Shown here: one piece after another, positions 1 to 8,284 of the stretch
How the letters are laid out: every line of letters starts with the position of its first letter
Position numbering within the stretch: position 1 is the stretch's first letter
Origin: Bacteroidia bacterium
GTDB lineage: Bacteria > Bacteroidota > Bacteroidia > B-17B0 > Aurantibacillaceae
Length of the DNA: 64,000 nt
Reading direction: 5' to 3'
NCBI GenBank assembly: GCA_016787445.1
Contig: JAEUTQ010000082.1
Location: forward strand, 1-64,000
Made by a program: the position numbers and the translations under genes
Notes under the pieces: model-generated
Told to the model about the DNA's origin: nothing
Databases searched by the model: none
Seen by the model: the letters and a program-made list of their open reading frames with translations, nothing else

Positions 1-446
1 GAAAAATTACCGCCCGGACAAACAACAGGAAATCCGCCGCAGGGATCAACACCGTTACCTGTCATAATGGTTTGCGCACCACCGGCATTTGGACAACAAC
101 CGGCTGCATTAAATAAAGGATGAAAACCTGTAGTGGCTGTCCAACCGTTTAATGTACCGGATTCGAAATCAATATTGGTACACGCCTGTTGAATTACAGG
201 TGAATTGGGGGTTTGCTTTTGTTCAGGAAAATAGGTTTCATGAATGTAGTGTCTTTCATGAGCTTTAATAAACTCAGTAACACTACCGGGTGGAAGGTTT
301 AAAGTGGTATTGGCATAATTGAGCCAATAATTTTTATCAAAATGCTGCAAGCTGTCAATCGTAGAGCTTGAGATTTTGTGTGCCTGACCTGCACTTATGA
401 AGTACAAGGCAGCCAGCACGGCTGTTAAGTAAATTTTTGCTTTCAT
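1..446 (-). CDS. Secreted multidomain protein, N-terminal part (runs off left edge)
   Basis: An open frame begins at ATG 446 on the minus strand and is still open at base 1, giving 148 codons. The protein starts with a clear signal peptide (Met-Lys-Ala-Lys, hydrophobic stretch, then Ala-Gly-Gln-Ala near residue 23). After about 90 residues comes a Cys-containing stretch with FESGTLNGW near residue 96, a motif I associate with the large surface adhesins or PKD-type proteins of Bacteroidota, many of which carry a gliding/T9SS C-terminal domain. That C-terminus is outside the window, so secretion by T9SS is only inferred. No enzymatic domain is visible in this part. The leader upstream (447-500) is rich in A on the coding strand. 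Confidence 0.75.
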   Translation of the reverse strand, partial: MKAKIYLTAVLAALYFISAGQAHKISSSTIDSLQHFDKNYWLNYANTTLNLPPGSVTEFIKAHERHYIHETYFPEQKQTPNSPVIQQACTNIDFESGTLNGWTATTGFHPLFNAAGCCPNAGGAQTIMTGNGVDPCGGFPVVCPGGNF

Positions 447-762
447 GGCTAATGGGGTTTTGATAGTTTTTTGTTTTCATTTTTTTTGTTGTTTAATTCC
501 GCTTATGCGGATAGGTTTGTAATTGTTTTTAATTAGGTAGATGTTTTTTTACCAGCCCACGCGACTTGAATGTTAACGGGGGTTTCGGGTATGATTGGGT
601 TTTTGTTATCGTATTATACGTAGCTTATTTAGGGAGGTTCTAAAAACAAGGCTTTAAGTAATCAACCGAAAATTGTTCATTACCACTAAAATGTTTTAAG
701 AAAGTATTAATGGCAGTTTTGAGATGATGGAATTATCATTATTTTAGCTTAAAATAATATTT
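447..762. other. Divergent intergenic region
   Basis: This 316-base stretch separates the minus-strand secreted protein from the plus-strand gene at 763. The part next to 446 gives an A-rich leader for the minus transcript. A four-base-pair stem (CCGC-TTAT-GCGG, 498-509) is present but too small to weigh. The only convincing signal is the plus promoter listed separately at 717-747. No RNA gene or further coding frame was recognised. Confidence 0.6.
717..747 (+). promoter_or_regulatory. Bacteroidota-type promoter for the gene at 763
   Basis: TTTTG at 717-721 is followed after 18 bases by TATTTTAG at 740-747, a seven-of-eight match to the Bacteroidota -7 element TAnnTTTG. Transcription would start near 752, about 11 bases before the ATG. 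Confidence 0.45.
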
Positions 763-1164
763 ATGGAAAATTCCAATACACCAAACGAACAACAAATCAA
801 TCAGCAATTCAATCAACAATTCGGAGGAGCGCCTTCCGGACAAGTACCATTACCAAATGGTACCACTTCTTTAGTGTTGGGAATTATTAGTTGTGTATTT
901 GGAGTATTTTGGTGTTATTGGATTGGATCTGTAATTGCCATTGTTTGTGGCATTATAGCTATATCAATGGGAAACTCAGGTAGAAAATTATTGAAGACAA
1001 ATGGTTCAAATAATTACACGACATCTTCAATAAATAATAATAATGCTGGAAGAATAATGGGAATAATTGGTTTGTGTTTAGGCTCTTTAGCTTTAGTATT
1101 CTTAATTATTGTAATTATCTTCTATACCGCTTTTGCTAGTGCTATTTTCGGCGCAAGTCTTTAA
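763..1164 (+). CDS. Small DUF4190-like two-helix membrane protein
   Basis: The 133-residue protein has a hydrophilic, Gln/Asn-rich N-terminus (residues 1-33) followed by two membrane segments, about residues 36-70 and 96-128, joined by an Asn-rich loop. The arrangement of a small-residue-rich first segment (SLVLGIISCVFGV), a GIIAISMG turn and a GRIMGIIGLCLG second segment matches the DUF4190 family of bacterial inner-membrane proteins. Several Cys lie in the first helix; related Bacteroidota proteins are named for such a Cys motif. Function is unknown. The gene stands alone, with its own promoter and a strong terminator. Confidence 0.65.
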   Translation: MENSNTPNEQQINQQFNQQFGGAPSGQVPLPNGTTSLVLGIISCVFGVFWCYWIGSVIAIVCGIIAISMGNSGRKLLKTNGSNNYTTSSINNNNAGRIMGIIGLCLGSLALVFLIIVIIFYTAFASAIFGASL

Positions 1165-1180
1165 TATAACTTATAATCAC

Positions 1181-1213
1181 AAAAAAGCCCCGAAATATTT
1201 TGGGGCTTTTTTT
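1181..1213. terminator. Bidirectional intrinsic terminator
   Basis: An A6 run, the stem GCCCC / GGGGC (1187-1191 and 1202-1206) extended by A/T pairs, and a T7 run form a terminator that works for the plus gene ending at 1164 and for the minus gene ending at 1212. Confidence 0.85.
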
Positions 1214-1889
1214 ATACTCTTCCGTATCGGTTTCTCCAACCATGAAAGATGCTTTTGAAAGTTGGCATAAATAATTTTACTCTCAATCCTCCGCCATAAC
1301 ATACATCCATAATATTAAAGCTCCAGCCCCGCTCTCTTCCTACCCGCATGCGATAATCAAAAAATATAACTACGGGACCAAAAGCATGTTCAAACCCTGT
1401 CCCTAAATTTAAGCCCAGCCAATTATTCTTAATAGTCGTATTTGCCTTAAACTGCTCTCTTAAATTCAAATAGTCGTTTTGCCCGGTAAAATATCCTCTA
1501 AAGGTGTTATAGCTGAGTCCAAGAAACGGATATAAATAGGTTTTGTTATTAGGAAATCTGGCCAGGATCTCTGTATTAAACTCAAAAGTATTCGCTCTGA
1601 TGGTATACCAGGTAGGTTCTATATTGATGGGCTTATAATAGGTGTACTGTATGCTATATCTTAAAAGCTTATGTCCTCCATAATTAGCCACAATAGTATA
1701 ACCCAAGGCATCATTATCCTCCTGAATATTTCGGCTCAGATATAAAACACTCCCCATTAATCCGCCACCGACTTCGAAATTTGTTTTAACAACATCGGTC
1801 TTTGTTTTTCTTTTAGGCGGATCAGACGCTATTAGCTGATCACACAAGACTGTAATTAAAGTGAGTATATGTAAAGTGTACCGAATCAT
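1212..1889 (-). CDS. Putative outer-membrane beta-barrel protein
   Basis: The 225-residue product begins with a hydrophobic signal-like segment (residues 1-22). After a short basic linker, the chain is made of alternating aromatic and polar strands (for example LLRYSIQYTYYKP and TYLYPFLGLSY) and has a Gly-rich N-terminal strand (FEVGGGLMGSVLYL), as expected for a small beta-barrel of the outer-membrane-protein type common in Bacteroidota. It does not end in a classical C-terminal Phe, and no catalytic residues are apparent. It is a single gene, convergent with the DUF4190-like gene. The exact function is unknown. Confidence 0.55.
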   Translation of the reverse strand: MIRYTLHILTLITVLCDQLIASDPPKRKTKTDVVKTNFEVGGGLMGSVLYLSRNIQEDNDALGYTIVANYGGHKLLRYSIQYTYYKPINIEPTWYTIRANTFEFNTEILARFPNNKTYLYPFLGLSYNTFRGYFTGQNDYLNLREQFKANTTIKNNWLGLNLGTGFEHAFGPVVIFFDYRMRVGRERGWSFNIMDVCYGGGLRVKLFMPTFKSIFHGWRNRYGRV

Positions 1890-2037
1890 ATAAAATAAAA
1901 TTAGTAAATAATATGGTTAAAACATTCGTTTTTAGATAAGTGGGTGCATTTAATTCATAAATGGCAGAATTATAAAATATGTTATTAGCGGCAAAAATCA
2001 GTAAATTAAATAAAAAAGTATAGTAAATTTACCCGTA

Positions 2038-2688
2038 ATGAAAAGAATATCTCTTATACTAATCGGGTTACTTTATTTTTCCCAAAGTTTTTTAGCACAG
2101 GAGAAAAACAATCCTGAGCATTATATTCAACTATCTGGAGTTGTGGTAGATGGCGACAGCTTGCGCGGAATCCCTTTCGTTTCTGTCATTGTGAAAGGAA
2201 CTAAACGCGGTACCATCACCGACTTTTATGGTTTTTTTACAGTAGTAGCGCAGCCCGGCGATGAGTTGCAGTTTTTTTCTATCAACCATAAAAATGGAGT
2301 ATATAAGTTAGATGATACATTAAGCATTAAGCATTTTTATATTTTACAACGTTTATTAAAAGATACCATATTATTAGCTGATGTAGATGTATATCCCTGG
2401 CCAAGTAAAGAGGAATTCAAAAAGGCATTTCTTAATTTGGATTTAAGTGAAACGGATTATGATCGTGCTGCAAAAAATTTAGACCGTAACGATTTAAGCT
2501 ATGCCGAAAGAAATTTAAAAATGGATGCTCAGGCTAATTACCGTTATGCCATGCAACAATATTTAACCAAGGTTTATACAACCGGGCAATATCCTGTAAA
2601 TAATTTATTAAACCCAATTGCCTGGGCACAGTTTATTGACGCCTGGCGACAAGGAAAGTTTAAGAAGAAATCCGCTAATAAGAAGTAA
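2038..2688 (+). CDS. Exported carboxypeptidase-regulatory-like domain protein
   Basis: The 216-residue protein has a signal peptide (residues 1-20, ending FLAQ). Residues about 30-110 read as a carboxypeptidase regulatory-like beta-sandwich: LSGVVVDGDSLRGIPFVSV, then GTKRGTITDFYGFFTV. This is the domain found at the N-terminus of TonB-dependent receptors and as a stand-alone module in Bacteroidota. The rest, about 110-216, is helical and charged, with a Lys-rich end; no TonB plug or barrel follows. It is probably periplasmic or outer-membrane associated. No operon partner is visible. A terminator follows directly. Confidence 0.65.
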   Translation: MKRISLILIGLLYFSQSFLAQEKNNPEHYIQLSGVVVDGDSLRGIPFVSVIVKGTKRGTITDFYGFFTVVAQPGDELQFFSINHKNGVYKLDDTLSIKHFYILQRLLKDTILLADVDVYPWPSKEEFKKAFLNLDLSETDYDRAAKNLDRNDLSYAERNLKMDAQANYRYAMQQYLTKVYTTGQYPVNNLLNPIAWAQFIDAWRQGKFKKKSANKK

Positions 2689-2705
2689 AGAATTACTATC
2701 AATAG

Positions 2706-2732
2706 AAAAGGCTCCAAATGGAGCCTTTTTTT
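2706..2732 (+). terminator. Intrinsic terminator
   Basis: The stem GGCTCC / GGAGCC (2710-2715, 2720-2725) with an AAAT loop and a T7 tail follows the gene ending at 2688. The preceding A4 may let it also act for the minus gene ending at 2754. Confidence 0.8.
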
Positions 2733-2753
2733 ATTATTTCGTTTTGATTTTAT

Positions 2754-3320
2754 TTACCACTCATCACCGGCAGTATCAACCGATCTCATCATCGCTTCTT
2801 TTAATTCTGAAACAACCATGTTTGCGTTTTTGAAAGCATCACCTTTAATACGCTTCCAAATTAAATCAGGCATTACCATACTACCACACGCCGGAACCAC
2901 ATTATTAATATCGCCTCCACTTGCTTTACCGCTTGCAGAAGTGTGTGTTAATTTAGAAATCACATAACGATAGCGGTTATCTTTACATTCAATGCTAACA
3001 TGCATGGTTATGAAACCGGTATAATCAGGTTTCGGATTTAATTCTTTCGGTTTGATTTTAAATTTAGCAATACACTCCGCTTTATTCCCTGTTGTTACAC
3101 CTTTGGTTTTCGCAAAACGAGGCGATTCAATTTTAATAAAGTTTACGGCACGCTTTAAAATTTCAGACGCCGGCATTGAATCCATTAACACAACTTCCTG
3201 AAACTTTTTTTCTTCCGCTTTTTTCTCGGAAGTTCCTCCATCACCATCATCCTGTGCATTTGCTGCTGCAGAAAACAAAAACAGTGTACTAAATAAAAGC
3301 GCTTTTAATATAATTTTCAT
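2754..3320 (-). CDS. Exported DUF4468-like protein
   Basis: I take ATG 3320 as the start because it gives a textbook signal peptide (MKIILKALLF... to ANAQ); the frame continues upstream only to a TTG at 3332. After a Gly/Asp/Lys-rich linker, the mature chain (about residues 45-188) has the layout I associate with the TBP-like DUF4468 fold of Bacteroidota: MDSMPASEILKRA, a Lys-rich strand pair, then KDNRYRYVISKL. Function is unknown. It begins 14 bases after the E1 dehydrogenase stop on the same strand, so the two are probably co-transcribed, although no biochemical link is evident. Confidence 0.55.
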   Translation of the reverse strand: MKIILKALLFSTLFLFSAAANAQDDGDGGTSEKKAEEKKFQEVVLMDSMPASEILKRAVNFIKIESPRFAKTKGVTTGNKAECIAKFKIKPKELNPKPDYTGFITMHVSIECKDNRYRYVISKLTHTSASGKASGGDINNVVPACGSMVMPDLIWKRIKGDAFKNANMVVSELKEAMMRSVDTAGDEW

Positions 3321-3334
3321 ATTCGAACTCAAAA

Positions 3335-5761
3335 TTAATAAATTTTCGGAAATGCAGCCGGATTGCTTTCGTGCATTAAATTGTACACTACATCAAACAC
3401 ATCATCACTGCTTGGTTTAGAGAAATAATCTCCATCACTTCCGTAAGCCGGACGATGTTCTTTTGCTGCAATAGTTACCGGTGCCGAATCTAAGAATCGA
3501 TAAGCTCCTTGCTCTTCAACAATCTTTTGCAAAATATAAGCACTTGCTCCTCCCGGTACATCTTCATCTAAAACAACTAAGCGATTTGTTTTCTTCACTG
3601 AGTTGACAATGCTGTGATGTATATCAAATGGTAATAAAGTTTGAACGTCGATTAACTCAACGCTGATTCCATGTTCCGCGAGCATTTTAATAGCCTCTTG
3701 GGCAATACGTAAAGTTGAACCATAAGAAACCAAAGTAATGTCAGAACCTTCGTTCAATGTTTCAGGAATACCTAATGGCATTTTGAATTCACTTAAATTA
3801 CTTGGCATTTGTTCCTTCAAACGATATCCGTTTAAAGGTTCGATAATCAAAGCAGGTTCATCCGCTTCTAATAAAGTATTATAGAATCCTGCCGCTTGAA
3901 CCATGTTGCGAGGTACGCAAACATGAATACCACGACAGGCATGAATAATCATTCCCATTGGGGAACCACTGTGCCAAACACCTTCTAAACGATGACCGCG
4001 TGTACGAATGATTACAGGCGCTTTTTGAGTTCCTTTCGTTCTCCATTGTACTGTTGCTAAATCATCACTCATTAACTGTAATGCGTATAACAAATAATCT
4101 AAATATTGGATTTCAGCAATTGGTCTTAGTCCACGCATAGCCAAACCAATAGCTTGTCCCATAATTGTTGCCTCGCGAATACCGGTATCAAAAACACGGT
4201 GTTCACCAAACTTAGCTTGCAAACCTTCTAATCCTTGGTTAACACCTCCGATTTTACCGGAATCTTCCCCAAAAATTAAAGTATTAGGGTATTTCTCTAA
4301 AATTGATCCGAAATTCTCACGTAAAATTTCACGACCATCCATCATTTTAACTTCACCTTCATACTGAGCAGGATTAGATGAAATATTTAATGCATTCATT
4401 GGAGATTGCGAATGCAAGTAAGAACTATAACGATCGTGATTTTCAATTTTTGATAAACTTAGCCATGAGATTAATTTTTGACGACCTGCAACATCATCGT
4501 TCTTCACTAAGCGCAATACTTTCTTAACGGCTACCTGAATATCCTTTCGGATGGGTTCCTTAATGGAAACCAATTCGTTTTTAATTGGATGAATGAATGC
4601 ATCCTTTCCGCTTTCTGATGCAATTTCGTCAAACAAAGCGCAAACTTCGGCCACTTCGTTTTTGATCGGTTGTAAGTAAGCTGTCCAGGCGGCTGTTTTG
4701 CTGTCGCGAACCGCATTTTTAGCATCCTCTTCAATCTTATCTAATGTCGCTTCATCGCTTAATGCGTTCTTTAAAATCCATTCGCGCATTTTTTTAATAC
4801 AATCGAAATCATTTTCCCATTGTAAACGCTCTTTGGATTTATAACGTTCGTGCGAACCGGAAGTACTATGACCTTGGGGTTGTGTTACTTCTTCTACATG
4901 CACTAATACAGGCACATGTTCTTCGCGACAAACTTTGGCTGCTTTCTCGTAAGTTTCACAAAGATGGGCGTAATCCCAGCCTTTGGTTTTAAATATTTCG
5001 TAACCTTTTCCTCCATTTTCTCTCTGAAAACCTTTTAAAATTTCAGAAATACTCTCTTTGGTAGTTTGGTATTTTTTAGGAACAGATATTCCATGTCCGT
5101 CATCCCAAACAGAAACCAGCATTGGAATTTGTAATACACCTGCTGCATTAATAGTTTCCCAGAATAACCCCTCGGAAGTACTGGCATCACCAATAGTTCC
5201 GAAAGCAATTTCATTTCCTTTATTGGAATAATTTAAAAACTCTCCTTGTTGTAAATCTTTATTTACTCTGTAGAAGTGGGAAGCATAAGCTAAACCAAGT
5301 AAACGCGGCATCTGACTGCCGGTTGGAGAAATATCGGATGAAGAATTCTTTTGATTAATAAGAGCACGGAAAGTACCATCTTCATTCAAGCTACGAGTAG
5401 CGAAATGTCCGCCCATTTGGCGACCCGCACTCATAGGTTCATGTTCAATATCGGTATGTGCATATAAACCTGCAAACCATTGCTGCAAAGTAACCGCGCC
5501 AATCGACATCATAAACGTTTGATCACGGTAATATCCACTTCGGAAATCGCCATTTTGAAATACTTTGGAGAGGGCAATTTGTGGCACCTCTTTTCCATCG
5601 CCAAAAATGCCGAATTTGGCCTTTCCTGTTAATACTTCTTTTCTGCCCAATAAACTAGCCTGACGGCTTTCGTTTACGATGCGGTAATCTTCAAGAACAA
5701 CTTTTTTAAAATCGTCGAACGATAGGTCTTTTGCAATACCAATATTTCCTTGCTTTTCCAT
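3335..5761 (-). CDS. Fused alpha/beta E1 subunit of a branched-chain-type 2-oxoacid dehydrogenase
   Basis: At 808 residues this is a single-chain E1 (alpha then beta), the form common in Bacteroidota. It uses thiamine diphosphate to decarboxylate a 2-oxoacid and passes the acyl group to the lipoyl E2. The alpha half (about 20-360) carries the TPP/Mg motif GDASTSEG at 191-198 with the paired Asn near 205, and a GHS(T)SGSHERY phosphorylation-loop-like segment. The beta half (about 470-800) has the transketolase pyrimidine domain (FGEDSGKIGGV, IREATIMGQAIGLAMRG) and the C-terminal domain. Branched-chain oxoacids are the likeliest substrate; pyruvate is possible. E2/E3 are not in the window; a branched-chain aminotransferase lies at 18.9 kb. 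Confidence 0.85.
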   Translation of the reverse strand: MEKQGNIGIAKDLSFDDFKKVVLEDYRIVNESRQASLLGRKEVLTGKAKFGIFGDGKEVPQIALSKVFQNGDFRSGYYRDQTFMMSIGAVTLQQWFAGLYAHTDIEHEPMSAGRQMGGHFATRSLNEDGTFRALINQKNSSSDISPTGSQMPRLLGLAYASHFYRVNKDLQQGEFLNYSNKGNEIAFGTIGDASTSEGLFWETINAAGVLQIPMLVSVWDDGHGISVPKKYQTTKESISEILKGFQRENGGKGYEIFKTKGWDYAHLCETYEKAAKVCREEHVPVLVHVEEVTQPQGHSTSGSHERYKSKERLQWENDFDCIKKMREWILKNALSDEATLDKIEEDAKNAVRDSKTAAWTAYLQPIKNEVAEVCALFDEIASESGKDAFIHPIKNELVSIKEPIRKDIQVAVKKVLRLVKNDDVAGRQKLISWLSLSKIENHDRYSSYLHSQSPMNALNISSNPAQYEGEVKMMDGREILRENFGSILEKYPNTLIFGEDSGKIGGVNQGLEGLQAKFGEHRVFDTGIREATIMGQAIGLAMRGLRPIAEIQYLDYLLYALQLMSDDLATVQWRTKGTQKAPVIIRTRGHRLEGVWHSGSPMGMIIHACRGIHVCVPRNMVQAAGFYNTLLEADEPALIIEPLNGYRLKEQMPSNLSEFKMPLGIPETLNEGSDITLVSYGSTLRIAQEAIKMLAEHGISVELIDVQTLLPFDIHHSIVNSVKKTNRLVVLDEDVPGGASAYILQKIVEEQGAYRFLDSAPVTIAAKEHRPAYGSDGDYFSKPSSDDVFDVVYNLMHESNPAAFPKIY

Positions 5762-5776
5762 GATAGTGTATCCTTA

Positions 5777-5784
5777 CAAATATA
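5777..5784 (-). promoter_or_regulatory. -7 element for the E1 dehydrogenase
   Basis: On the minus strand the bases read TATATTTG, a perfect TAnnTTTG, placing the transcript start about 11 bases before the ATG at 5761. No clear TTG is found at the -33 distance, where there is a T-run instead. Confidence 0.5.
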
Positions 5785-5998
5785 AAGTTTGAGAGGGATA
5801 AAAAAAAATAAAGGCAGGTGTTTTTACGAGATATAATTTAACCTGATTTTAGTTATAAACTATTTGTATAAATTTGAATAATTCTGAGAATTGATTCCGG
5901 GTAATTTGAATTCCTGATTAGATGGAAGTAAAAAGACCCGAAAGCTTCTGTTTTCGGGCAGGCTGTTTAACTATTTGATAATCTTATTATTACAAATA
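5785..5998. other. Divergent spacer with one orphan hairpin
   Basis: The 309-base region 5762-6070 between the E1 gene and L31 holds a promoter at each end. Its middle part has no convincing reading frame. The one structured element is CCCGAAA / TTTCGGG at 5937-5958, followed on the minus strand by TCTTTTTA, so it has the form of a minus-strand intrinsic terminator although no minus-strand gene lies upstream of it. See the finding on this element. Confidence 0.5.
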
Positions 5999-6030
5999 TT
6001 TTGTGAATAGTGAAAAATGTACTATTTTTG
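5999..6030 (+). promoter_or_regulatory. Promoter of the L31 gene
   Basis: TTG at 6001-6003 (in a TTTTG context), a 19-base spacer and TATTTTTG at 6023-6030 exactly match the Bacteroidota housekeeping consensus TTG-N19-TAnnTTTG. The start would be near 6035, giving a leader of about 36 bases. Confidence 0.75.
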
Positions 6031-6070
6031 TACCCCTATTAAAATTACGAAAGAATAAAGATTTAATATC

Positions 6071-6322
6071 ATGAAAAAAGAAATTCACCCAGAGAACTAC
6101 AGATTCTGCATATTTAAAGATATGAGCAACGGTTATTCATTTTTAACTCGCTCTTGTGCTGACACAAAAGAAACTATTAAATGGGAAGACGGTAACGAAT
6201 ACCCATTGGTGAAGTTAGATATCTCTATGACATCTCACCCGTTCTATACAGGTAAACAAATGTTAGTGGATACTGCCGGTCGCGTTGATAAATTCCGCAC
6301 CCGTTACAACAAGAAGAAATAA
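6071..6322 (+). CDS. rpmE2: 50S ribosomal protein L31, type B
   Basis: The 83-residue product matches L31 of the zinc-independent (C-) type. It starts [18 protein letters not shown], contains the conserved SHPFYTGKQ segment near residues 55-63 and ends in a basic tail ([13 protein letters not shown]). The CxxC zinc pairs of type A are absent; the two Cys present (FCIF and RSCAD) are not in that spacing. It is a structural component of the large subunit. The gene is monocistronic, with a consensus promoter in front and a terminator behind. Confidence 0.93.
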   Translation: MKKEIHPENYRFCIFKDMSNGYSFLTRSCADTKETIKWEDGNEYPLVKLDISMTSHPFYTGKQMLVDTAGRVDKFRTRYNKKK

Positions 6323-6343
6323 TACTTATTTCCATTATAAAAG

Positions 6344-6370
6344 AGCCCTGCCTAAAGCGGGGCTTTTTAT
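6344..6370 (+). terminator. Intrinsic terminator after L31
   Basis: The arms AGCCCTGC (6344-6351) and GCGGGGCT (6357-6364) pair with one G-T, followed by TTTTTATTTT. Confidence 0.75.
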
Positions 6371-6466
6371 TTTGTAGTATTTGAGCATACTATCGTTAAC
6401 ATTTTTTGTTAAACGGTATAAAATAATCAACCAATATTTAAGTTATTTGTAACACATTTATATACT

Positions 6467-8284
6467 ATGGGTAATTACATATATCTGGCACTTGTTATCA
6501 TTTCGTTTTACGGTTTATCAAAATTATTTGTGAAAGCCGGAGAAGCAGCCTGGAAAGGCTTCGTGCCCTTTTATAATTTCTATGTTCTTTCTAAATTATT
6601 AAACAAACCTTGGTGGTGGTGTTTAATCATGGTGGTTCCCGGCGTTAATTTAATGATGTATGGTGTTTACGGATTTAATGTAGCCCGCGCTTTTAATAAA
6701 GCAGAAACTAAGGATTTAGTGTTTGCATCTATTATGCCTTACTTATTTTTTGTGGTGGCGGGTCATGATAAAGACGCGAAGTTTGTTGGTTTAGACAGAT
6801 ATAAAAAGGAACCAAGTGCATTTGTGAAAAACTGGCTCGACCCAATCATCTTCGCAGTTATTGCGGCTTCCATCATCCGTACTTTTTTCCTCGAAGCTTT
6901 TACCATTCCTACTTCTTCGTTAGAGAAATCATTAATGGTAGGTGATTTCTTATTTGTAAACAAACTGGCATACGGACCAAAAATTCCGCAAACGCCAATC
7001 GCATTTCCATTCGCGCATCACACTTTACCCTTTACCGCTACAACAAAATCTTATTTGGAGTGGATTAAACTACCTTACACTCGTTTGCCGGGAATGGGTA
7101 ATCCAAAAAACGGAGATATCGTAGTGTTTAATTATCCGGATGGTGATACAGTGTTCCTGAATATGCAGGATATAAGCTATTATCAAGGTATTCGTCAGGT
7201 GGCTCAATTAATGAAGCATGAAGATGCAGCCAATAGTCAGCAACTAAAATCAGACAATCAATATCAACAACAAGCCTGGGATTATATGCATAATCCGGCG
7301 AATCCAAATCCGTTTAACGGACAACCAATCGGAGAAATTGCTGCGCGTCCTGCTGATAAACGCGAGCATTATGTGAAGCGTTGCGTTGCGATTGGTGGTG
7401 ATAAAATTGAAATTAAAGACGGAGAGATTTTTATCAATGATTCTAAGCAAGAAATGCCGGAATACGCACAGCATAAGTATTTTGTAACAACCAAGGGAGC
7501 CATTTTTGGTGAAAGAATGGAAAACAAACAAGGGCGTGTTGTTTTAAGTAATCAAGCTTTGTTAGATGAATTGGATATTTATGTAACAGAGGCAGATCTG
7601 GAAAACACTAAAACCGATACGTGTATTTATTTACTGAATATGCCTCGTACAAAAATTGAATCGGTAAAGAAAATCCCCGGTGTTATTTCAATTGAGAGAA
7701 AGATCGAACCGAAAGGAGAGCGTGATTTGACTATCTTCCCTCACCATCCATCCTATGCTTGGAACAACGATAATTTCGGTCCACTTCAAATTCCTGCAAA
7801 AGGCATGACTTTGAAAATTGATACCGGTAATATTTGTTTGTATGAAAAGATCTTGAGTACGTATGATAATGGAATTCACCAAATCGAGAAGAAAAACGGT
7901 CAGGTTTTATATGATGGTAAACCTATAAGTGAATATACATTCAAGCAAGATTATTATTGGATGATGGGTGATAACCGTCATAACAGTGCCGATTCACGCA
8001 GCTGGGGGTTTGTTCCGTTTGATCATGTGGTTGGTAAACCGGTGTTTGTTTGGTTTAGCATGAAATACGCCGATAACAATCCGGTAAGCGGTAAATCTGT
8101 TTTAGGCTCAATATTCAAAAATTCAAAGGAAGGAAAGTTCCGTTGGGAGCGTTTCTTATGCTATGTTGGTGATAATGGTTTAGTGTCAATGAAAACTCCT
8201 GTTATTGCCATTATTTTAATTTTGTGGGGATACAGCTACTATAAAAAGCGTCGTAAACCAAAAACAACAGATGCCAAGAATTGA
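6467..8284 (+). CDS. lepB: Signal peptidase I with N-terminal membrane domain
   Basis: The 605-residue S26 serine protease removes signal peptides from exported proteins at the outer face of the inner membrane. Residues 1-100 form an extra three-helix membrane domain of the small DUF5684-like kind. The peptidase follows at about 120-590: IPTSSLEKSLMVGD places the nucleophile at Ser151, and the general-base Lys is Lys304 (YVKR). GDNRHNSADSR near the C-terminus is the conserved box E. Between the Ser and Lys boxes lies a long insertion (about 165-290), larger than in E. coli LepB but usual for Bacteroidota. A further C-terminal membrane helix ends in basic residues. The gene overlaps the next reading frame by 14 bases. 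Confidence 0.92.
   Translation: MGNYIYLALVIISFYGLSKLFVKAGEAAWKGFVPFYNFYVLSKLLNKPWWWCLIMVVPGVNLMMYGVYGFNVARAFNKAETKDLVFASIMPYLFFVVAGHDKDAKFVGLDRYKKEPSAFVKNWLDPIIFAVIAASIIRTFFLEAFTIPTSSLEKSLMVGDFLFVNKLAYGPKIPQTPIAFPFAHHTLPFTATTKSYLEWIKLPYTRLPGMGNPKNGDIVVFNYPDGDTVFLNMQDISYYQGIRQVAQLMKHEDAANSQQLKSDNQYQQQAWDYMHNPANPNPFNGQPIGEIAARPADKREHYVKRCVAIGGDKIEIKDGEIFINDSKQEMPEYAQHKYFVTTKGAIFGERMENKQGRVVLSNQALLDELDIYVTEADLENTKTDTCIYLLNMPRTKIESVKKIPGVISIERKIEPKGERDLTIFPHHPSYAWNNDNFGPLQIPAKGMTLKIDTGNICLYEKILSTYDNGIHQIEKKNGQVLYDGKPISEYTFKQDYYWMMGDNRHNSADSRSWGFVPFDHVVGKPVFVWFSMKYADNNPVSGKSVLGSIFKNSKEGKFRWERFLCYVGDNGLVSMKTPVIAIILILWGYSYYKKRRKPKTTDAKN

Noticed and set aside
2618-2833. Frame of 71 codons overlapping the end of the CarboxypepD-like gene and the terminator
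   Set aside because: It reads through a strong intrinsic terminator and into the convergent gene, so it is not a gene.
6375-6392. Inverted repeat TAGTAT-N6-ATACTA upstream of lepB
   Set aside because: It is short and A/T-rich and lies 75 bases or more before the gene with no recognised regulator; chance is likely.
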